DNA of 64,000 bases from Glaciihabitans sp. Its GTDB lineage: Bacteria; Actinomycetota; Actinomycetes; Actinomycetales; Microbacteriaceae. The translations under genes and the position numbers were made by a program. The stretch is from positions 310,001 through 374,000 of the forward strand of contig JAODMF010000004.1 of assembly GCA_025464095.1 (NCBI GenBank). Direction: 5' to 3'. Below, piece after piece: positions 16,595 through 25,784 of this stretch (position 1 is its first letter; each line of letters opens with the position of its first letter). Below the pieces are notes generated by a model. That model did not search any database. It was not told where the DNA came from and was given only the letters and a program-made list of their open reading frames with translations.

Positions 16595-18897
16595 TCGACC
16601 TGCGGCTGGCCGTACCCGCGGCGGCCGCCTGGCTCGCGCTGGTGATCGGGCTACAGGCGCCGAGCGGGCTCGTGCCGATCGCGGTTGGTGCCTGGACTGC
16701 CGCCGCGGTCGCGCTCGTGCTCGCCGTATGGCTGCGGCGCAGCGTGATCGTGCTCACGGCCGTCGTGCTCGGGGCGGTCGCACTGGTGGCCACCTCAGCT
16801 GCGGTGCACGAGCCCGGGCGGCATCCCACCGTGCTGGCGCAGGCGGCACGGAGCCACCACGTCATCGCGGCCACGATTGTCACAACGGCGACGGCGATGC
16901 CCGGCGACAAGCCGTTCGGAGCGACACTGGTCTCGGCGGGCGGACGCTCGCTCGAGGTGCCGATCCTCGTATTCGACGCGCTGCGGCAGCGGCGGATCGG
17001 TATCGGCACCACGCTCGAGCTTTCCGGGTCGGTCCAGGCGACGGAGCCGGCTGATGAGCGGTCGTACCTGTTCTTCACGACCGACACCCCGCGCGTCACC
17101 TCCGCACCCGCGTGGTGGCTGGCCTGGCCAGACGGGCTTCGCCAGGGCTTCGCGCGCACCTCGTTGAGCCTGCCGGGCGACGGTGGCCGGCTTCTCCCTG
17201 GACTGTCAATCGGCGACACGGCCGCCGTCACGCCCGAGCTGGATGCCGCGATGAAGACAAGCGCGCTCAGTCACCTGACCGCCGTGTCGGGTGCGAACTG
17301 TGCGGTGGTGATCGGGCTTGTGCTCGCCGCCGCACGGGCACTCGGCGTGCGCCGCGGCGTGCGAATTGCCGCCGCGCTCGCGGTCCTCGTGGGTTTCGTG
17401 CTGCTGGTTACACCCGAGCCGAGCGTCCTGCGGGCGGCCGTGATGGCAGCGCTGGTGCTGGGCGCGCTGGCCAGCGGGCGACCGACCCAGGGCATCCCCA
17501 TTCTGTCCGCAGCCGTGCTGGCGCTGCTGGTACAGGACCCCTGGCTCGCCGCCTCGTACGGATTCGCCCTCTCTGTGCTCGCCACCTGCGGATTGCTGGT
17601 GCTCGCGCGACCCCTGGCCGCATGGCTCTCCCGCTGGGTGCCGCTCGGTGTAGCCACGGCGGTGGCTATCCCGCTCGCTGCCCAGCTGGCCTGCCAACCC
17701 GTGCTGATCCTTCTCACTCCCACGCTGCCTCCGTACGGGGTGGTGGCGAACACGCTGGCGGAACCCGCGGCGCCACTCGCGACGATCCTCGGACTCCTCG
17801 CCTGCCTGGTGGTTCCCCTGGCACCGCCGCTCGGGCATCTGCTTGCGCAGGTGGCGTGGCTGCCATCCGCCTGGATTGCCGCGGTCGCCCGGTTCTTTGC
17901 AGGGCTGCCCGGCGCGCGCCTGCCGTGGATCGAGGGGCTTGCCGGATGCCTCGTACTCGCCGCCATCACGGTGCTCGCCCTCGCCGCCGTCCTGGCCACG
18001 GCACGGGTCGCCTTTCGGCGGTGGATGCTCATCTCCGCCGGCGCCCTGCTGGTCGGCGTCGTCGCGATCATCGGGGGAGTGCAGGTTGCCGGCACGCTCG
18101 GTCGACCCGCGAACTGGCAGATTGCCGACTGCGACATCGGCCAGGGCGATGCGATGCTGGTGCGCAGCGCCGGCAAAGTTGCCCTCGTGGATACCGGTCG
18201 CCACCCCGCGCTGTTGAACGCCTGCCTCAGCACGCTCGGCATCACTCGGGTCGACCTGTTGGTGCTGAGCCATTTCGACATCGATCACGTCGGCGGCACG
18301 AGCGCCGTGTTCGGGCGAGCGGACCAGGCCCTCGTCGGACCCAGTGACCGGCCCGAGGCGGACGCTCTCGCGAGGGATCTGGCCGCGAGCGGGGTGCCAG
18401 TGCAGCAGGTGAGCCAGGGCGCCTCTGGTGTGCTCGGCGACCTGCGGTGGCGGGTGGTGTGGCCCCTGGCGAAGCTGGGCGACGTCCCACCGGGCAACCC
18501 GGCGAGCGTGACCGTGCTGTTCGACGGTGTCGGCACCTGCGCAGACGGCTGCCTCAGCTCGCTTTTCACCGGCGACCTGGGCGAGGACGCGCAAAACCGG
18601 ATGCTGCGGGCAAACCCGTGGCTCGGCCAGGTCGACGTCATCGAGGTCAGCCACCACGGTTCCGCCGACCAGAGCGCGGCCCTGTACCAGCGAGTGGACG
18701 CCTCCATCGGCTTGATCGGGGTTGGTCTCGGCAACAGCTACGGGCATCCGACCAGCCGGCTGCTCGACATTCTCGCCAGCGTCGGCACGGTCGCAGCGCG
18801 CACCGATCTGGATGGGCTCGTGCTCGTCGCGCCGGGGGAGAAGCCGGGCTCCTTTGTCGTGTGGAAGCAGAAGTCGGGCGTCGGTCGCGGCGGTTAG
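16591..18897 (+). CDS. comEC: ComEC/Rec2 DNA uptake channel
   Basis: A 768-residue polytopic membrane protein forming the channel for single-stranded DNA entry in transformation. It has an N-terminal hydrophobic region, the Competence domain (LTAVSGANCAVVIGLV around residue 230) and a C-terminal metallo-beta-lactamase-like domain with SHFDIDHVGG near 559-568 and later SHHGS. GTG start overlapping the comEA stop. Whether the strain is transformable cannot be judged: no pilus genes are in this window. Confidence 0.92.
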   Translation: MIDLRLAVPAAAAWLALVIGLQAPSGLVPIAVGAWTAAAVALVLAVWLRRSVIVLTAVVLGAVALVATSAAVHEPGRHPTVLAQAARSHHVIAATIVTTATAMPGDKPFGATLVSAGGRSLEVPILVFDALRQRRIGIGTTLELSGSVQATEPADERSYLFFTTDTPRVTSAPAWWLAWPDGLRQGFARTSLSLPGDGGRLLPGLSIGDTAAVTPELDAAMKTSALSHLTAVSGANCAVVIGLVLAAARALGVRRGVRIAAALAVLVGFVLLVTPEPSVLRAAVMAALVLGALASGRPTQGIPILSAAVLALLVQDPWLAASYGFALSVLATCGLLVLARPLAAWLSRWVPLGVATAVAIPLAAQLACQPVLILLTPTLPPYGVVANTLAEPAAPLATILGLLACLVVPLAPPLGHLLAQVAWLPSAWIAAVARFFAGLPGARLPWIEGLAGCLVLAAITVLALAAVLATARVAFRRWMLISAGALLVGVVAIIGGVQVAGTLGRPANWQIADCDIGQGDAMLVRSAGKVALVDTGRHPALLNACLSTLGITRVDLLVLSHFDIDHVGGTSAVFGRADQALVGPSDRPEADALARDLAASGVPVQQVSQGASGVLGDLRWRVVWPLAKLGDVPPGNPASVTVLFDGVGTCADGCLSSLFTGDLGEDAQNRMLRANPWLGQVDVIEVSHHGSADQSAALYQRVDASIGLIGVGLGNSYGHPTSRLLDILASVGTVAARTDLDGLVLVAPGEKPGSFVVWKQKSGVGRGG

Positions 18898-18900
18898 GCT
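18895..18900 (+). promoter_or_regulatory. Putative -10 box of holA
   Basis: TAGGCT overlaps the comEC stop codon. Transcription from about 18907 would give a short leader containing the AAAGGGG ribosome binding site (about 18909-18915) before the holA GTG at 18920. Confidence 0.4.
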
Positions 18901-18919
18901 GGTCGCAGAAAGGGGAACA

Positions 18920-19930
18920 GTGGCAGCCAAAGCTCCCGCAGCCCGGGCGTCCATTCCCCAGGTGCAGTGGAACGCAATCCGTCCGGCGCCGGTCATTCTG
19001 GTGTCCGGCACGGAGGGCTTTCTCGCCGATCGAGCAATTCGCCTGCTGCGCGAGATCCTGCGCGCCGAAGACCCGAGTCTCGAGGTCAGCGATCTGGAAG
19101 CCGACGGCTACGCGCCCGGCGAGCTGATCACCCTCGCGAGCCCGTCGCTGTTCGCGGAGCCGCGCCTCATCCGAGTTGTCAACGTCGAGAAGTGCACCGA
19201 TGCGTTCCTGACCGAAACCCTCAGCTACCTGGAGAACCCGGCCGACGACACCTACGTCGTGCTTCGTCACGCGGGCGGGGTGCGCGGCAAGAAGCTGCTT
19301 GACGCGCTTCGAGGCGGCCTCGGCGGAGGCATCGAAGTGATGTGCACCGAACTCAAGAAAGACAGCGAAAAGCTCGACTTCGCGGCAGCCGAGTTCTCCG
19401 ACAAGAAGCGCCGCATCACCGCTGGCGCCCTGCGCGCACTCGTCTCGGCGTTCTCGGATGACCTCGCGGAGCTGGCATCAGCCTGCCAGCAGCTGCTTGC
19501 GGACGCCAGCGAGGAAATCACGGAGACGACGGTTGAGAAGTACTACTCCGGCCGGGTCGAAACCAACGCCTTCAAGGTGGCGGATGCGGCGATCGCCGGG
19601 CGCCACGGGGAAGCCCTCGTGCTCCTGCGGCACGCGCTGTCATCCGGTGCCGATCCGGTGCCAATGGTGGCGGCGTTCGCTGCGAAGCTGCGCACCATGG
19701 CGAAGCTTTATGGCGCGCGGGGTGGCTCGAACCAGCTGGCCCAGCAGTTCGGGCTGGCGCCGTGGCAGGTCGACCGCGCCCGGCGCGACCTCCAGGGCTG
19801 GTCGGATGCCGGTCTCGGCGCGTCCATCGAGCTGCTCGCCGAGACGGATGCCCAGGTCAAGGGCGCCGGACGCGATCCGGTATTCGCACTCGAACGGATG
19901 ATCGGCGTCATCAGCAACCGCGGCGAATAA
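18920..19930 (+). CDS. holA: DNA polymerase III subunit delta
   Basis: A 336-residue clamp-loader delta subunit that opens the sliding clamp. Family features: VILVSGTEGFLADRAIRLL near residue 25 (the degenerate ATP-site region), and the C-terminal helical collar domain (DPVPMVAAFAAKLRTMAKLY). The GTG at 18920 behind AAAGGGGAACA is preferred; the frame is open further upstream only inside comEC. It follows comEA-comEC, the usual actinobacterial order. Confidence 0.9.
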   Translation: MAAKAPAARASIPQVQWNAIRPAPVILVSGTEGFLADRAIRLLREILRAEDPSLEVSDLEADGYAPGELITLASPSLFAEPRLIRVVNVEKCTDAFLTETLSYLENPADDTYVVLRHAGGVRGKKLLDALRGGLGGGIEVMCTELKKDSEKLDFAAAEFSDKKRRITAGALRALVSAFSDDLAELASACQQLLADASEEITETTVEKYYSGRVETNAFKVADAAIAGRHGEALVLLRHALSSGADPVPMVAAFAAKLRTMAKLYGARGGSNQLAQQFGLAPWQVDRARRDLQGWSDAGLGASIELLAETDAQVKGAGRDPVFALERMIGVISNRGE

Positions 19931-19947
19931 CCGCTGCAGCAACAGAC

Positions 19948-19979
19948 AACGCCCGCCACTCCGAGGAGTGACGGGCGTT
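19948..19979. terminator. Bidirectional terminator between holA and rpsT
   Basis: A 15-bp stem with one mismatch (AACGCCCG-c-CACTCC with GGAGTG-a-CGGGCGTT) and a two-base loop lies between convergent holA and rpsT. A short T-run follows on the plus strand and a GTTGTCTGTTG tail on the minus strand. Confidence 0.75.
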
Positions 19980-20002
19980 TGCCGTACTAAGAGTGCTGGG
20001 GC

Positions 20003-20263
20003 CTAGAGGGCCGCAACCTGCTTGGCAATGGCCGACTTGCGGTTCGCTGCCTGGTTCTCGTGAATGACGCCCTTGCTGACGGCCTTGTCGAGCTTCTTCG
20101 CAGCGACGGTGAGGGATGCGGCGGCCGCGGCCTTGTCACCGGAGAGGACGGCCTCGCGCGTTGCGCGCACAGCCGTCTTCAGCTCGCTCTTGACCGCCTT
20201 GTTGCGGTCCTGGGCCTTCTTGTTGGTGCCGATGCGCTTGATCTGCGACTTGATGTTTGCCAC
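20003..20263 (-). CDS. rpsT: 30S ribosomal protein S20
   Basis: An 86-residue, Lys/Ala-rich primary binder of 16S rRNA. The sequence begins [20 protein letters not shown] and continues with the typical helical repeats and [20 protein letters not shown]. The start is GTG at 20263; no ATG fits. S20 genes are commonly autoregulated at translation and often use poor start codons; the GTG here and an approximately 115-nt leader fit that picture (inference). Confidence 0.95.
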   Translation of the reverse strand: MANIKSQIKRIGTNKKAQDRNKAVKSELKTAVRATREAVLSGDKAAAAASLTVAAKKLDKAVSKGVIHENQAANRKSAIAKQVAAL

Positions 20264-20384
20264 GTGGATTACCTTTTCGTTTACTGGAGTTCTGGGAGGG
20301 GCGGCCGACGATGGGAACCGATGGTTCCCGGCCGCGTATCGCGCAAAGCTCCGGGTCCGGATATTGCGCGCAAGCCAACAGGAA

Positions 20385-20414
20385 ACATTACCAGCATCCC
20401 GCGGAATCCGACAA
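20385..20414 (-). promoter_or_regulatory. Candidate rpsT promoter
   Basis: On the minus strand TTGTCG (20409-20414) and TAATGT (20385-20390) are separated by 18 bp, a housekeeping-type -35/-10 pair. It would give a leader of roughly 115 nt before the rpsT GTG. Confidence 0.4.
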
Positions 20415-20480
20415 TTGAACCGAAAAGCGCCTAGACTCATGGTCTTCAGGCACGCGGGCATGGAGTACGTAGGCTCTGTT

Positions 20481-20498
20481 CCGTCCTACTTGGGACGG
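20481..20498. repeat. Small perfect hairpin upstream of the HTH gene
   Basis: CCGTCC-TACTTG-GGACGG, directly followed by TAGTCA, which lies six bases before the ATG of the XRE-type gene. It is placed like an operator just upstream of the -10 box and may be the binding site of the regulator itself (inference). Confidence 0.35.
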
Positions 20499-20511
20499 GT
20501 AGTCATGACTC

Positions 20512-20820
20512 ATGCCAGAACCCACATCTGACGCTACGCGAATCTTCGGCTCGCGCGTCCGAGAGAATCGCCAGCGGCTCGGCATCAGCCAGGAGACGCT
20601 CGCCGAGCTTTCCGGGGTGCACTGGACGTTCGTCGGCCAGGTCGAGCGCGGTACGCGCAACCTGAGTCTGCACAACATCATAAAGATCGCAGCGGGCCTC
20701 GACATCGATCCCTCCGTACTTGTGGAGGGGATCGGCGGGGACGCGATCCCGGCGGCGGTGCGGGAACCGTCTGACGCCGAGCGCATCCGCACCCAGCGCA
20801 AGGCCGCCCAGGGCCGCTGA
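20512..20820 (+). CDS. XRE-family helix-turn-helix regulator
   Basis: A 102-residue protein, almost entirely a Cro/C1-type HTH (residues 10-70: VRENRQRLGISQETLAELSG, then VERGTRNLSLHNIIKIAAGL). The C-terminal 30 residues are charged and have no known domain. It is too small to have a sensor domain, so it may bind DNA as a simple dimer. The -10 box TAGTCA six bases upstream is close to the leaderless pattern. Target unknown; the aminotransferase gene starts 41 bp downstream in the same direction. Confidence 0.85.
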   Translation: MPEPTSDATRIFGSRVRENRQRLGISQETLAELSGVHWTFVGQVERGTRNLSLHNIIKIAAGLDIDPSVLVEGIGGDAIPAAVREPSDAERIRTQRKAAQGR

Positions 20821-20849
20821 CCGGCCGCCGGCGCCGCGCGGCGAGCCAG

Positions 20850-20855
20850 TAGCGT
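20850..20855 (+). promoter_or_regulatory. Leaderless -10 box (TAGCGT) of aminotransferase
   Basis: TAGCGT, six bases, then the ATG at 20862. Confidence 0.5.
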
Positions 20856-20861
20856 AGACGC

Positions 20862-22040
20862 ATGCCGTCGCTCGCTCCCCACATCTCCTCGGTGCCGGGT
20901 TCCGGCATCCGGCGCATCTACCTGCTCGCACAGGACGTCGACAACGTCATCTCGCTCGGCGTCGGTGAACCGGATGTTCCGATTGCTCCCCACATTGCAG
21001 CGGCAGCCAAGCAGGCGTGGGATGACGACCTCACGAACTACACGGCCAATGGTGGAATCCCGGAGCTGCGTGCCGCGATCGTCGAAAAACTCGGACGCGA
21101 GAACGGGATCGACGTTGGGGTCGAGCAGGTCTGGGTCACCGTTGGCGCGACCCAGGGCATCCATGCGGCAATGGGATTGACCATGTCGGCGAGCGACGAA
21201 GTGCTGATCCCCGATCCCGGGTACACCATTTTTCCGATGAACGCGCGGATGATGGATGTGACTCCGGTGCCGTACACGTTGCGCCCGGACCGCGGGTTCC
21301 TGCCCGATCTCGACGAACTCGAGACCCTGGTCACCGATCGCACGCGGGCGATCATCATCAATTCGCCGTCGAATCCGATCGGTGTTGTCTTTTCCGAGCA
21401 GGTGCTGCGGGACCTCCTCGCGTTCGCCCGCCGCCACGACCTGTGGATCATCAGCGACGAGGTCTACGAGTACTTCGCGTGGAACGAGCCCCACGTCAGC
21501 ATCGCCTCACTCGATGAAGACGACAGGGTGTTCACGGCGTTCTCCCTGTCGAAGACGTACGCCATGACGGGCATTCGGATCGGGTACCTCGTTTCACCGC
21601 GCGGCATGGAAACCACCATGCGCAGCGTGCAGGAGGCATCAGTCAGCTGCGTGAATACGCCCGGCCAGTACGCGGCCGTCGCGGCGATCACCGGCGACCA
21701 GCAGCTGCTGGCAGACGCCCGGGAGCACTACCGCAAGAACATCGCCGTCGCGACGGGGCTGCTCGCGGAGCGCGGCATTCGGTTTCTGCAGCCGGGCGGC
21801 ACCTTCTACCTGTGGGTCGACGTGAGCTATGACTCGGGCGGCGATGTTGCGGCCTGGGCGGAGTCGTTCCTGCTGCGGGAGCACGTGGCGATTGCGCCCG
21901 GTAGCGCGTTTGGCCGTTCGGGCGAGGGCTGGATCCGAGTCTGCCTGGCCGCCACCGAGGCCGACATCCGCGAGGGGCTCGGGCGGTTGCCCTCGCCCCC
22001 GCACCTCCCGAAGTCCGCGGCGAAACAAACCGGATCATGA
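20862..22040 (+). CDS. PLP-dependent aminotransferase, fold type I
   Basis: A 392-residue class I/II aminotransferase. The PLP lysine lies in SLSKTYAMTGIRIGY (near residue 230); NSPSNPIGVVF holds the Asn that contacts PLP, and VRVCLAA-like GWIRVCLAATE near the C-terminus holds the Arg for the substrate carboxylate. It resembles aspartate/aromatic-type transaminases, but the substrate is not decidable. It ends in an ATGA overlap with the epimerase gene, so the two are coupled. Confidence 0.86.
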   Translation: MPSLAPHISSVPGSGIRRIYLLAQDVDNVISLGVGEPDVPIAPHIAAAAKQAWDDDLTNYTANGGIPELRAAIVEKLGRENGIDVGVEQVWVTVGATQGIHAAMGLTMSASDEVLIPDPGYTIFPMNARMMDVTPVPYTLRPDRGFLPDLDELETLVTDRTRAIIINSPSNPIGVVFSEQVLRDLLAFARRHDLWIISDEVYEYFAWNEPHVSIASLDEDDRVFTAFSLSKTYAMTGIRIGYLVSPRGMETTMRSVQEASVSCVNTPGQYAAVAAITGDQQLLADAREHYRKNIAVATGLLAERGIRFLQPGGTFYLWVDVSYDSGGDVAAWAESFLLREHVAIAPGSAFGRSGEGWIRVCLAATEADIREGLGRLPSPPHLPKSAAKQTGS

Positions 22041-22954
22041 CCGGTCGCCGGGTGGTGATCGCTGGCGCCAGCGGTTTCATGGGCGCATATTTTGCTCGTC
22101 GCTTTCGCGCGGACGGCAACACGGTCGCCACCATTGGCCGCCGCGGCTCGGATGTCGCCTGGGGCGATGAGGCGGGCATCCTTTCGGCGCTCGAGGGATC
22201 CGACCTGCTGCTGAACCTGGCTGGCCGCAGCGTGAACTGCCGCTACAACAACAAAAACAGGGCCGAAATATTCGACTCGCGACTGCGGACCACGGCGGAA
22301 CTCGGCCGCGCCGTTGAGGCCGCGGTGAAACCACCGAGCGTTTGGATGAACGCCAGCACGGCGACGATCTACCGGCATGCGGACGACCGCCCGATGACCG
22401 ACGAGCAGGGTGAAGTCGGCTCGGGCTTCTCCGTCACCGTGGCGACCGCTTGGGAACGCGAGTTCTTCGGAGTCGAGCGGCAGGGCGTGCGACAGGTCGC
22501 GCTGCGCATGGCGATCGTGCTCGGCAACGGCTCCGCGCTGGCACCGCTGGTGAGACTCGCGCGGGTCGGCTTCGGCGGTCCGCAGATCGGTGGAAGGACG
22601 AAGGGCGGCCGCCAGCATTTCAGCTGGATCCACATCGATGACGTTTATCGCGCCATCCACTTCCTGTGGCAGAACGATGGCATCTCCGGGCCGGTCAACC
22701 TGTCGAGCCCGAACCCGGTCGAAAATCGAGAGTTGATGGCGACCCTGCGGCGGGTGCTGAATGTGCCGTTCGGCATCCCGCTGTACGAATGGATGCTGCG
22801 TCTCGGCGCCTGGGCGATCCGCACCGAGACAGAGCTGCTCTTGAAGAGCCGCTGGGTGGTTCCCACGCGGCTGCTCGCGGAAGGGTTCCAGTTCGAGCAC
22901 CCCGACCTCGACGAGGCGCTGCGTGACATCCTCGTCCCGCCGCTGGTTGAGTAG
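22037..22954 (+). CDS. TIGR01777-family NAD(P)-dependent epimerase-like protein
   Basis: A 305-residue short-chain dehydrogenase/epimerase-like protein with an N-terminal dinucleotide-binding loop GASGFMGAYFARRF and, at the C-terminus, a DUF1731-like region (TRLLAEGFQFEHPDLDEAL). Middle motifs LNLAGRSVNCRY and SWIHIDDV are typical of TIGR01777 (YfcH, SulA-like) proteins, whose biochemical role is not established. The stop codon lies inside the first copy of a 55-bp repeat, so the last residues (PLVE) are repeat-encoded. Confidence 0.83.
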   Translation: MTGRRVVIAGASGFMGAYFARRFRADGNTVATIGRRGSDVAWGDEAGILSALEGSDLLLNLAGRSVNCRYNNKNRAEIFDSRLRTTAELGRAVEAAVKPPSVWMNASTATIYRHADDRPMTDEQGEVGSGFSVTVATAWEREFFGVERQGVRQVALRMAIVLGNGSALAPLVRLARVGFGGPQIGGRTKGGRQHFSWIHIDDVYRAIHFLWQNDGISGPVNLSSPNPVENRELMATLRRVLNVPFGIPLYEWMLRLGAWAIRTETELLLKSRWVVPTRLLAEGFQFEHPDLDEALRDILVPPLVE

Positions 22955-23196
22955 CAGCCGACGGAGGACTTTTCGCTGGTTGAGTAGCAGCCGACGCAGG
23001 AGGCCGCGTATCGAAACCGCACTCCCGTCGCTGGTTGAGTAGCAGCCGACGGAGGAGGCCGCGTATCGAAACCGCACTCCCGCCGCTGGTTGAGTAGCAG
23101 CCGACCTAGGAGGCCGCGTATCGAAACCCAGGAGTCGCTCGAACGACCGGTTTCGATACGCGCGTCGCCGTAGACGGCGCCGTGCTACTCAACCAG
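22943..23196. repeat. Tandem 55-bp repeats plus an inverted copy
   Basis: CTGGTTGAGTAGCAGCCGAC begins at 22943 (shortened copy), 22976, 23031 and 23086; the last three are exactly 55 bp apart and each ends in GCGTATCGAAACC. An inverted copy runs from GGTTTCGATACG at 23149 to CTACTCAACCAG at 23196. The array occupies most of the 327-bp gap between the epimerase and the DUF4190 gene. Transcripts would fold into a long hairpin. There are no variable spacers, so it is not a CRISPR array. Confidence 0.85.
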
Positions 23197-23269
23197 CGAA
23201 CCTCGCGACGGAGCGATCCCGAACGCAAACCCGGGGGTTAACCGCATACCCGCGCCGCCCCGCGCTTCC

Positions 23270-23275
23270 TACTCT
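23270..23275 (+). promoter_or_regulatory. Leaderless -10 box (TACTCT) of DUF4190 gene
   Basis: TACTCT, six bases, then the ATG at 23282. Confidence 0.5.
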
Positions 23276-23281
23276 GAACGC

Positions 23282-23572
23282 ATGACATCAGCAGAAACCA
23301 CCACCACTTCCACACCCGCCGCAGCGACTCGCACTCTCAGCATCCTGAGTTTCGTGCTCGGGCTCGCGTCCATCGTCGCGTCCCACGGCGGCCTCATTCC
23401 CATCGCCGCGATCATTGTCGGCATCTTCGCCTACCGCACCGAGCCCACCGGCCGCGCGCTCTCGGTCTGGGGCATCGTCATCAGCGCGCTCGTATTGGTC
23501 GGCTGGCTTGTCGTCGCGGTTCTTGGACTCGCATTCCTGCTTCCGTTCGGCCTGCTCCACGGCGACTTCTAA
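23282..23572 (+). CDS. Small DUF4190-like membrane protein
   Basis: A 96-residue protein with a Thr-rich N-terminus and two long hydrophobic segments (about residues 20-48 and 60-92). The pattern of a first helix, the turn [18 protein letters not shown] and a second helix is that of DUF4190/DUF4064-type small membrane proteins of actinobacteria, function unknown. Leaderless promoter. Confidence 0.75.
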   Translation: MTSAETTTTSTPAAATRTLSILSFVLGLASIVASHGGLIPIAAIIVGIFAYRTEPTGRALSVWGIVISALVLVGWLVVAVLGLAFLLPFGLLHGDF

Positions 23573-23625
23573 CCCAATTGGCTCACGCGCAGCGGGTGCT
23601 CCCTGCGCGTGGGACAATTGCACAA

Positions 23626-25500
23626 ATGTCACCACGAGCACTCACGGCCCTCGAGCCCGCGGCGACCGATCCCGCGTTCATTCGGAACTTCTGCATCATC
23701 GCGCACATCGATCACGGCAAATCGACGCTTGCCGACCGGATGCTGTCGATCACGGGCGTCGTCAGCGACCGTGACATGCGTGCCCAGTACCTCGACCGCA
23801 TGGATATCGAGCGCGAGCGGGGCATCACGATCAAGAGCCAGGCGGTACGGATGCCCTGGTCCCTCGACACGGCGACAGGCTCTGTGCAAGCGGGCACCTA
23901 TGCGCTCAACATGATCGACACCCCCGGCCACGTCGACTTCACCTACGAGGTCTCGCGCAGCCTAGCCGCCTGTGAGGGCGCAATTCTCCTGGTGGATGCC
24001 GCCCAGGGCATCGAGGCACAGACGCTCGCGAACCTGTACCTCGCCCTCGACAATGACCTCACGATCATCCCTGTGCTGAACAAGATCGACCTGCCGGCGG
24101 CCGACCCGGACAAGTACACGAAGGAGATCGTGGGCCTGCTCGGCTGCGACCCGGACGACATCCTGCGGGTTTCGGGCAAGACCGGGGTCGGGGTGCCGGA
24201 ACTCCTCGATCGCGCGACCCAGCTCATCCCTGCGCCCGTCGGCGACCCGAACGCGGCCGCTCGCGCCATGATCTTCGACTCCGTCTACGACTCCTACCGC
24301 GGCGTCATCACCTACGTGCGAATGATCGACGGCGCGCTGAAGCCCCGCGAGAAGATCATGATGATGAGCACGAAGAGTGCTCACGAGGTTCTCGAGATCG
24401 GTGTGAGCTCGCCCGAGCCCACTCCGACGAAGGGACTCGGCGTCGGCGAAGTCGGCTACCTCATCACGGGAGTCAAGGATGTTCGCCTCAGCAAGGTCGG
24501 TGACACCGTCACCAGCTTCGCGAAGCCCGCGACCGTCGCGCTCAAGGGGTATTCCGAGCCGATGCCGATGGTGTTCTCCGGTCTTTACCCGATTGACGGT
24601 TCCGACTATCCGGTTCTGCGCGAGGCGCTCGACAAGCTGAAGCTGTCGGATGCCGCCCTCGTCTACGAGCCGGAGACATCCGTCGCCCTCGGATTCGGTT
24701 TCCGCTGCGGATTCCTCGGACTGCTGCACCTCGAGATCGTCACGGAGCGGCTGGAGCGCGAGTTCGGCCTCGACCTGATCGCGACTGCGCCATCCGTGAT
24801 CTATGAGGTGACCACGGATGACAAGAAAACGGTCACCGTCACGAACCCGAGTGAGTTTCCCGGCGGCAAGATCGCGAGCGTCTCGGAGCCGGTCGTGAAG
24901 GCGTCGATTCTGACCCCCAAGGACTACGTCGGCACCGTGATGGAACTCTGCCAGGGTCGGCGCGGGACCATGCTCGGCATGGAATACGTCGGCGAGGACC
25001 GCGTCGAGCTGCACTACACGATGCCGCTCGGCGAGATCGTGTTCGACTTCTTCGACCAGCTGAAGGGCCGCACGGCTGGCTATGCGTCGCTCGACTACGA
25101 GCCGACCGGCGACCAGGAGGCCGACCTCGTGAAGGTCGACATCCTGTTGCAGGGCGAGGCGGTGGATGCCTTCAGCGCGATCGTGCACCGCGACAAGGCC
25201 TATGCGTACGGGCTACTGATGACCGAGCGGCTGAAGAAGCTGATCCCGCGCCAGCAGTTCGAGGTGCCAATCCAGGCCGCCATTGGCGCGCGGATCATCG
25301 CCCGTGAGTCGATCAGCGCGATGCGCAAAGACGTTCTCGCCAAGTGTTACGGCGGTGACATCACCCGCAAGCGCAAGCTCCTCGAGAAGCAGAAGGAGGG
25401 CAAAAAGCGCATGAAGATGGTGGGTCGCGTCGAGGTTCCGCAGGAGGCGTTCATCGCGGCGCTCTCCGGTGACGTGGAGACCAAGAAAGAGAAGAAGTAG
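23626..25500 (+). CDS. lepA: Elongation factor 4 (LepA)
   Basis: A 624-residue ribosome-associated GTPase that acts on stalled or misassembled ribosomes. G motifs: AHIDHGKST (G1), RGITI (G2), DTPGH (G3), NKID (G4), SGKTG (G5). The LepA-specific C-terminal domain ends with [29 protein letters not shown] at 23626 is chosen; the 16 residues the frame offers upstream are not LepA-like. A GACAAT box lies seven bases before the ATG. Confidence 0.95.
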   Translation: MSPRALTALEPAATDPAFIRNFCIIAHIDHGKSTLADRMLSITGVVSDRDMRAQYLDRMDIERERGITIKSQAVRMPWSLDTATGSVQAGTYALNMIDTPGHVDFTYEVSRSLAACEGAILLVDAAQGIEAQTLANLYLALDNDLTIIPVLNKIDLPAADPDKYTKEIVGLLGCDPDDILRVSGKTGVGVPELLDRATQLIPAPVGDPNAAARAMIFDSVYDSYRGVITYVRMIDGALKPREKIMMMSTKSAHEVLEIGVSSPEPTPTKGLGVGEVGYLITGVKDVRLSKVGDTVTSFAKPATVALKGYSEPMPMVFSGLYPIDGSDYPVLREALDKLKLSDAALVYEPETSVALGFGFRCGFLGLLHLEIVTERLEREFGLDLIATAPSVIYEVTTDDKKTVTVTNPSEFPGGKIASVSEPVVKASILTPKDYVGTVMELCQGRRGTMLGMEYVGEDRVELHYTMPLGEIVFDFFDQLKGRTAGYASLDYEPTGDQEADLVKVDILLQGEAVDAFSAIVHRDKAYAYGLLMTERLKKLIPRQQFEVPIQAAIGARIIARESISAMRKDVLAKCYGGDITRKRKLLEKQKEGKKRMKMVGRVEVPQEAFIAALSGDVETKKEKK

Positions 25501-25528
25501 TAGACGGCCTCCGCGCAGCCAGCGCGAC

Positions 25529-25588
25529 CGCGCCGGTTTAGGACAAGCGCGCCCGCGCGCCCGGGCGCGAAAGTCCCAAACCGGCGCG
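25529..25588. repeat. 60-bp imperfect palindrome, copy 1
   Basis: Arms CGCGCCGGTTT-a-GGAC (25529-25544) and GTCC-c-AAACCGGCGCG (25573-25588) around a core containing CCCGCGCGCCCGGGC. It follows lepA by 28 bp and may end its transcript. Two elements with a similar core lie at 26475-26534 and 28470-28535. Confidence 0.6.
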
Positions 25589-25784
25589 CTTGCGGCTAGC
25601 GGGGTCGCGCGGAGCTGCGATCGGCTCATGTCCCGCACATCCTGGCTGCGTTCGGCATCGGATGTGGCTGGCCGCCCCGCTCGTGAGCGGGGGCGCTGCC
25701 GCGGCGCTCGTGTTCGCCGCATCCGCCGTGCTGCTCACTTCGGTGCGACTGGATAACGCGTAGCCCTGCGGGTACGTTGTCGAG
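25589..25784. other. Stretch with no confident gene
   Basis: Nothing certain. A 33-codon frame from an ATG at 25662 to a stop at 25761 encodes a hydrophobic peptide (MWLAAPLVSGGAAAALVFAA and so on) and is in the same frame as the small ORF at 25785, separated from it by one stop. Together they could be the remnant of a two-helix membrane protein, or the second may be a gene of its own. Confidence 0.3.
25773..25778 (+). promoter_or_regulatory. Leaderless-type -10 box (TACGTT) before a TTG start
   Basis: TACGTT, six bases, then TTG at 25785. The spacing matches the other leaderless genes, but TTG is unusual as a leaderless start. Confidence 0.35.

Noticed and set aside
17206-19011. A 601-codon frame on the minus strand opposite comEC
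   Set aside because: It is rich in Arg, Gly, Gln and His, the composition of an antisense shadow in GC-rich DNA, while comEC on the plus strand has all family motifs.
22943-23196. Possible CRISPR array
   Set aside because: The units are contiguous 55-bp tandem repeats whose whole length is conserved, with no variable spacers and no cas genes nearby.
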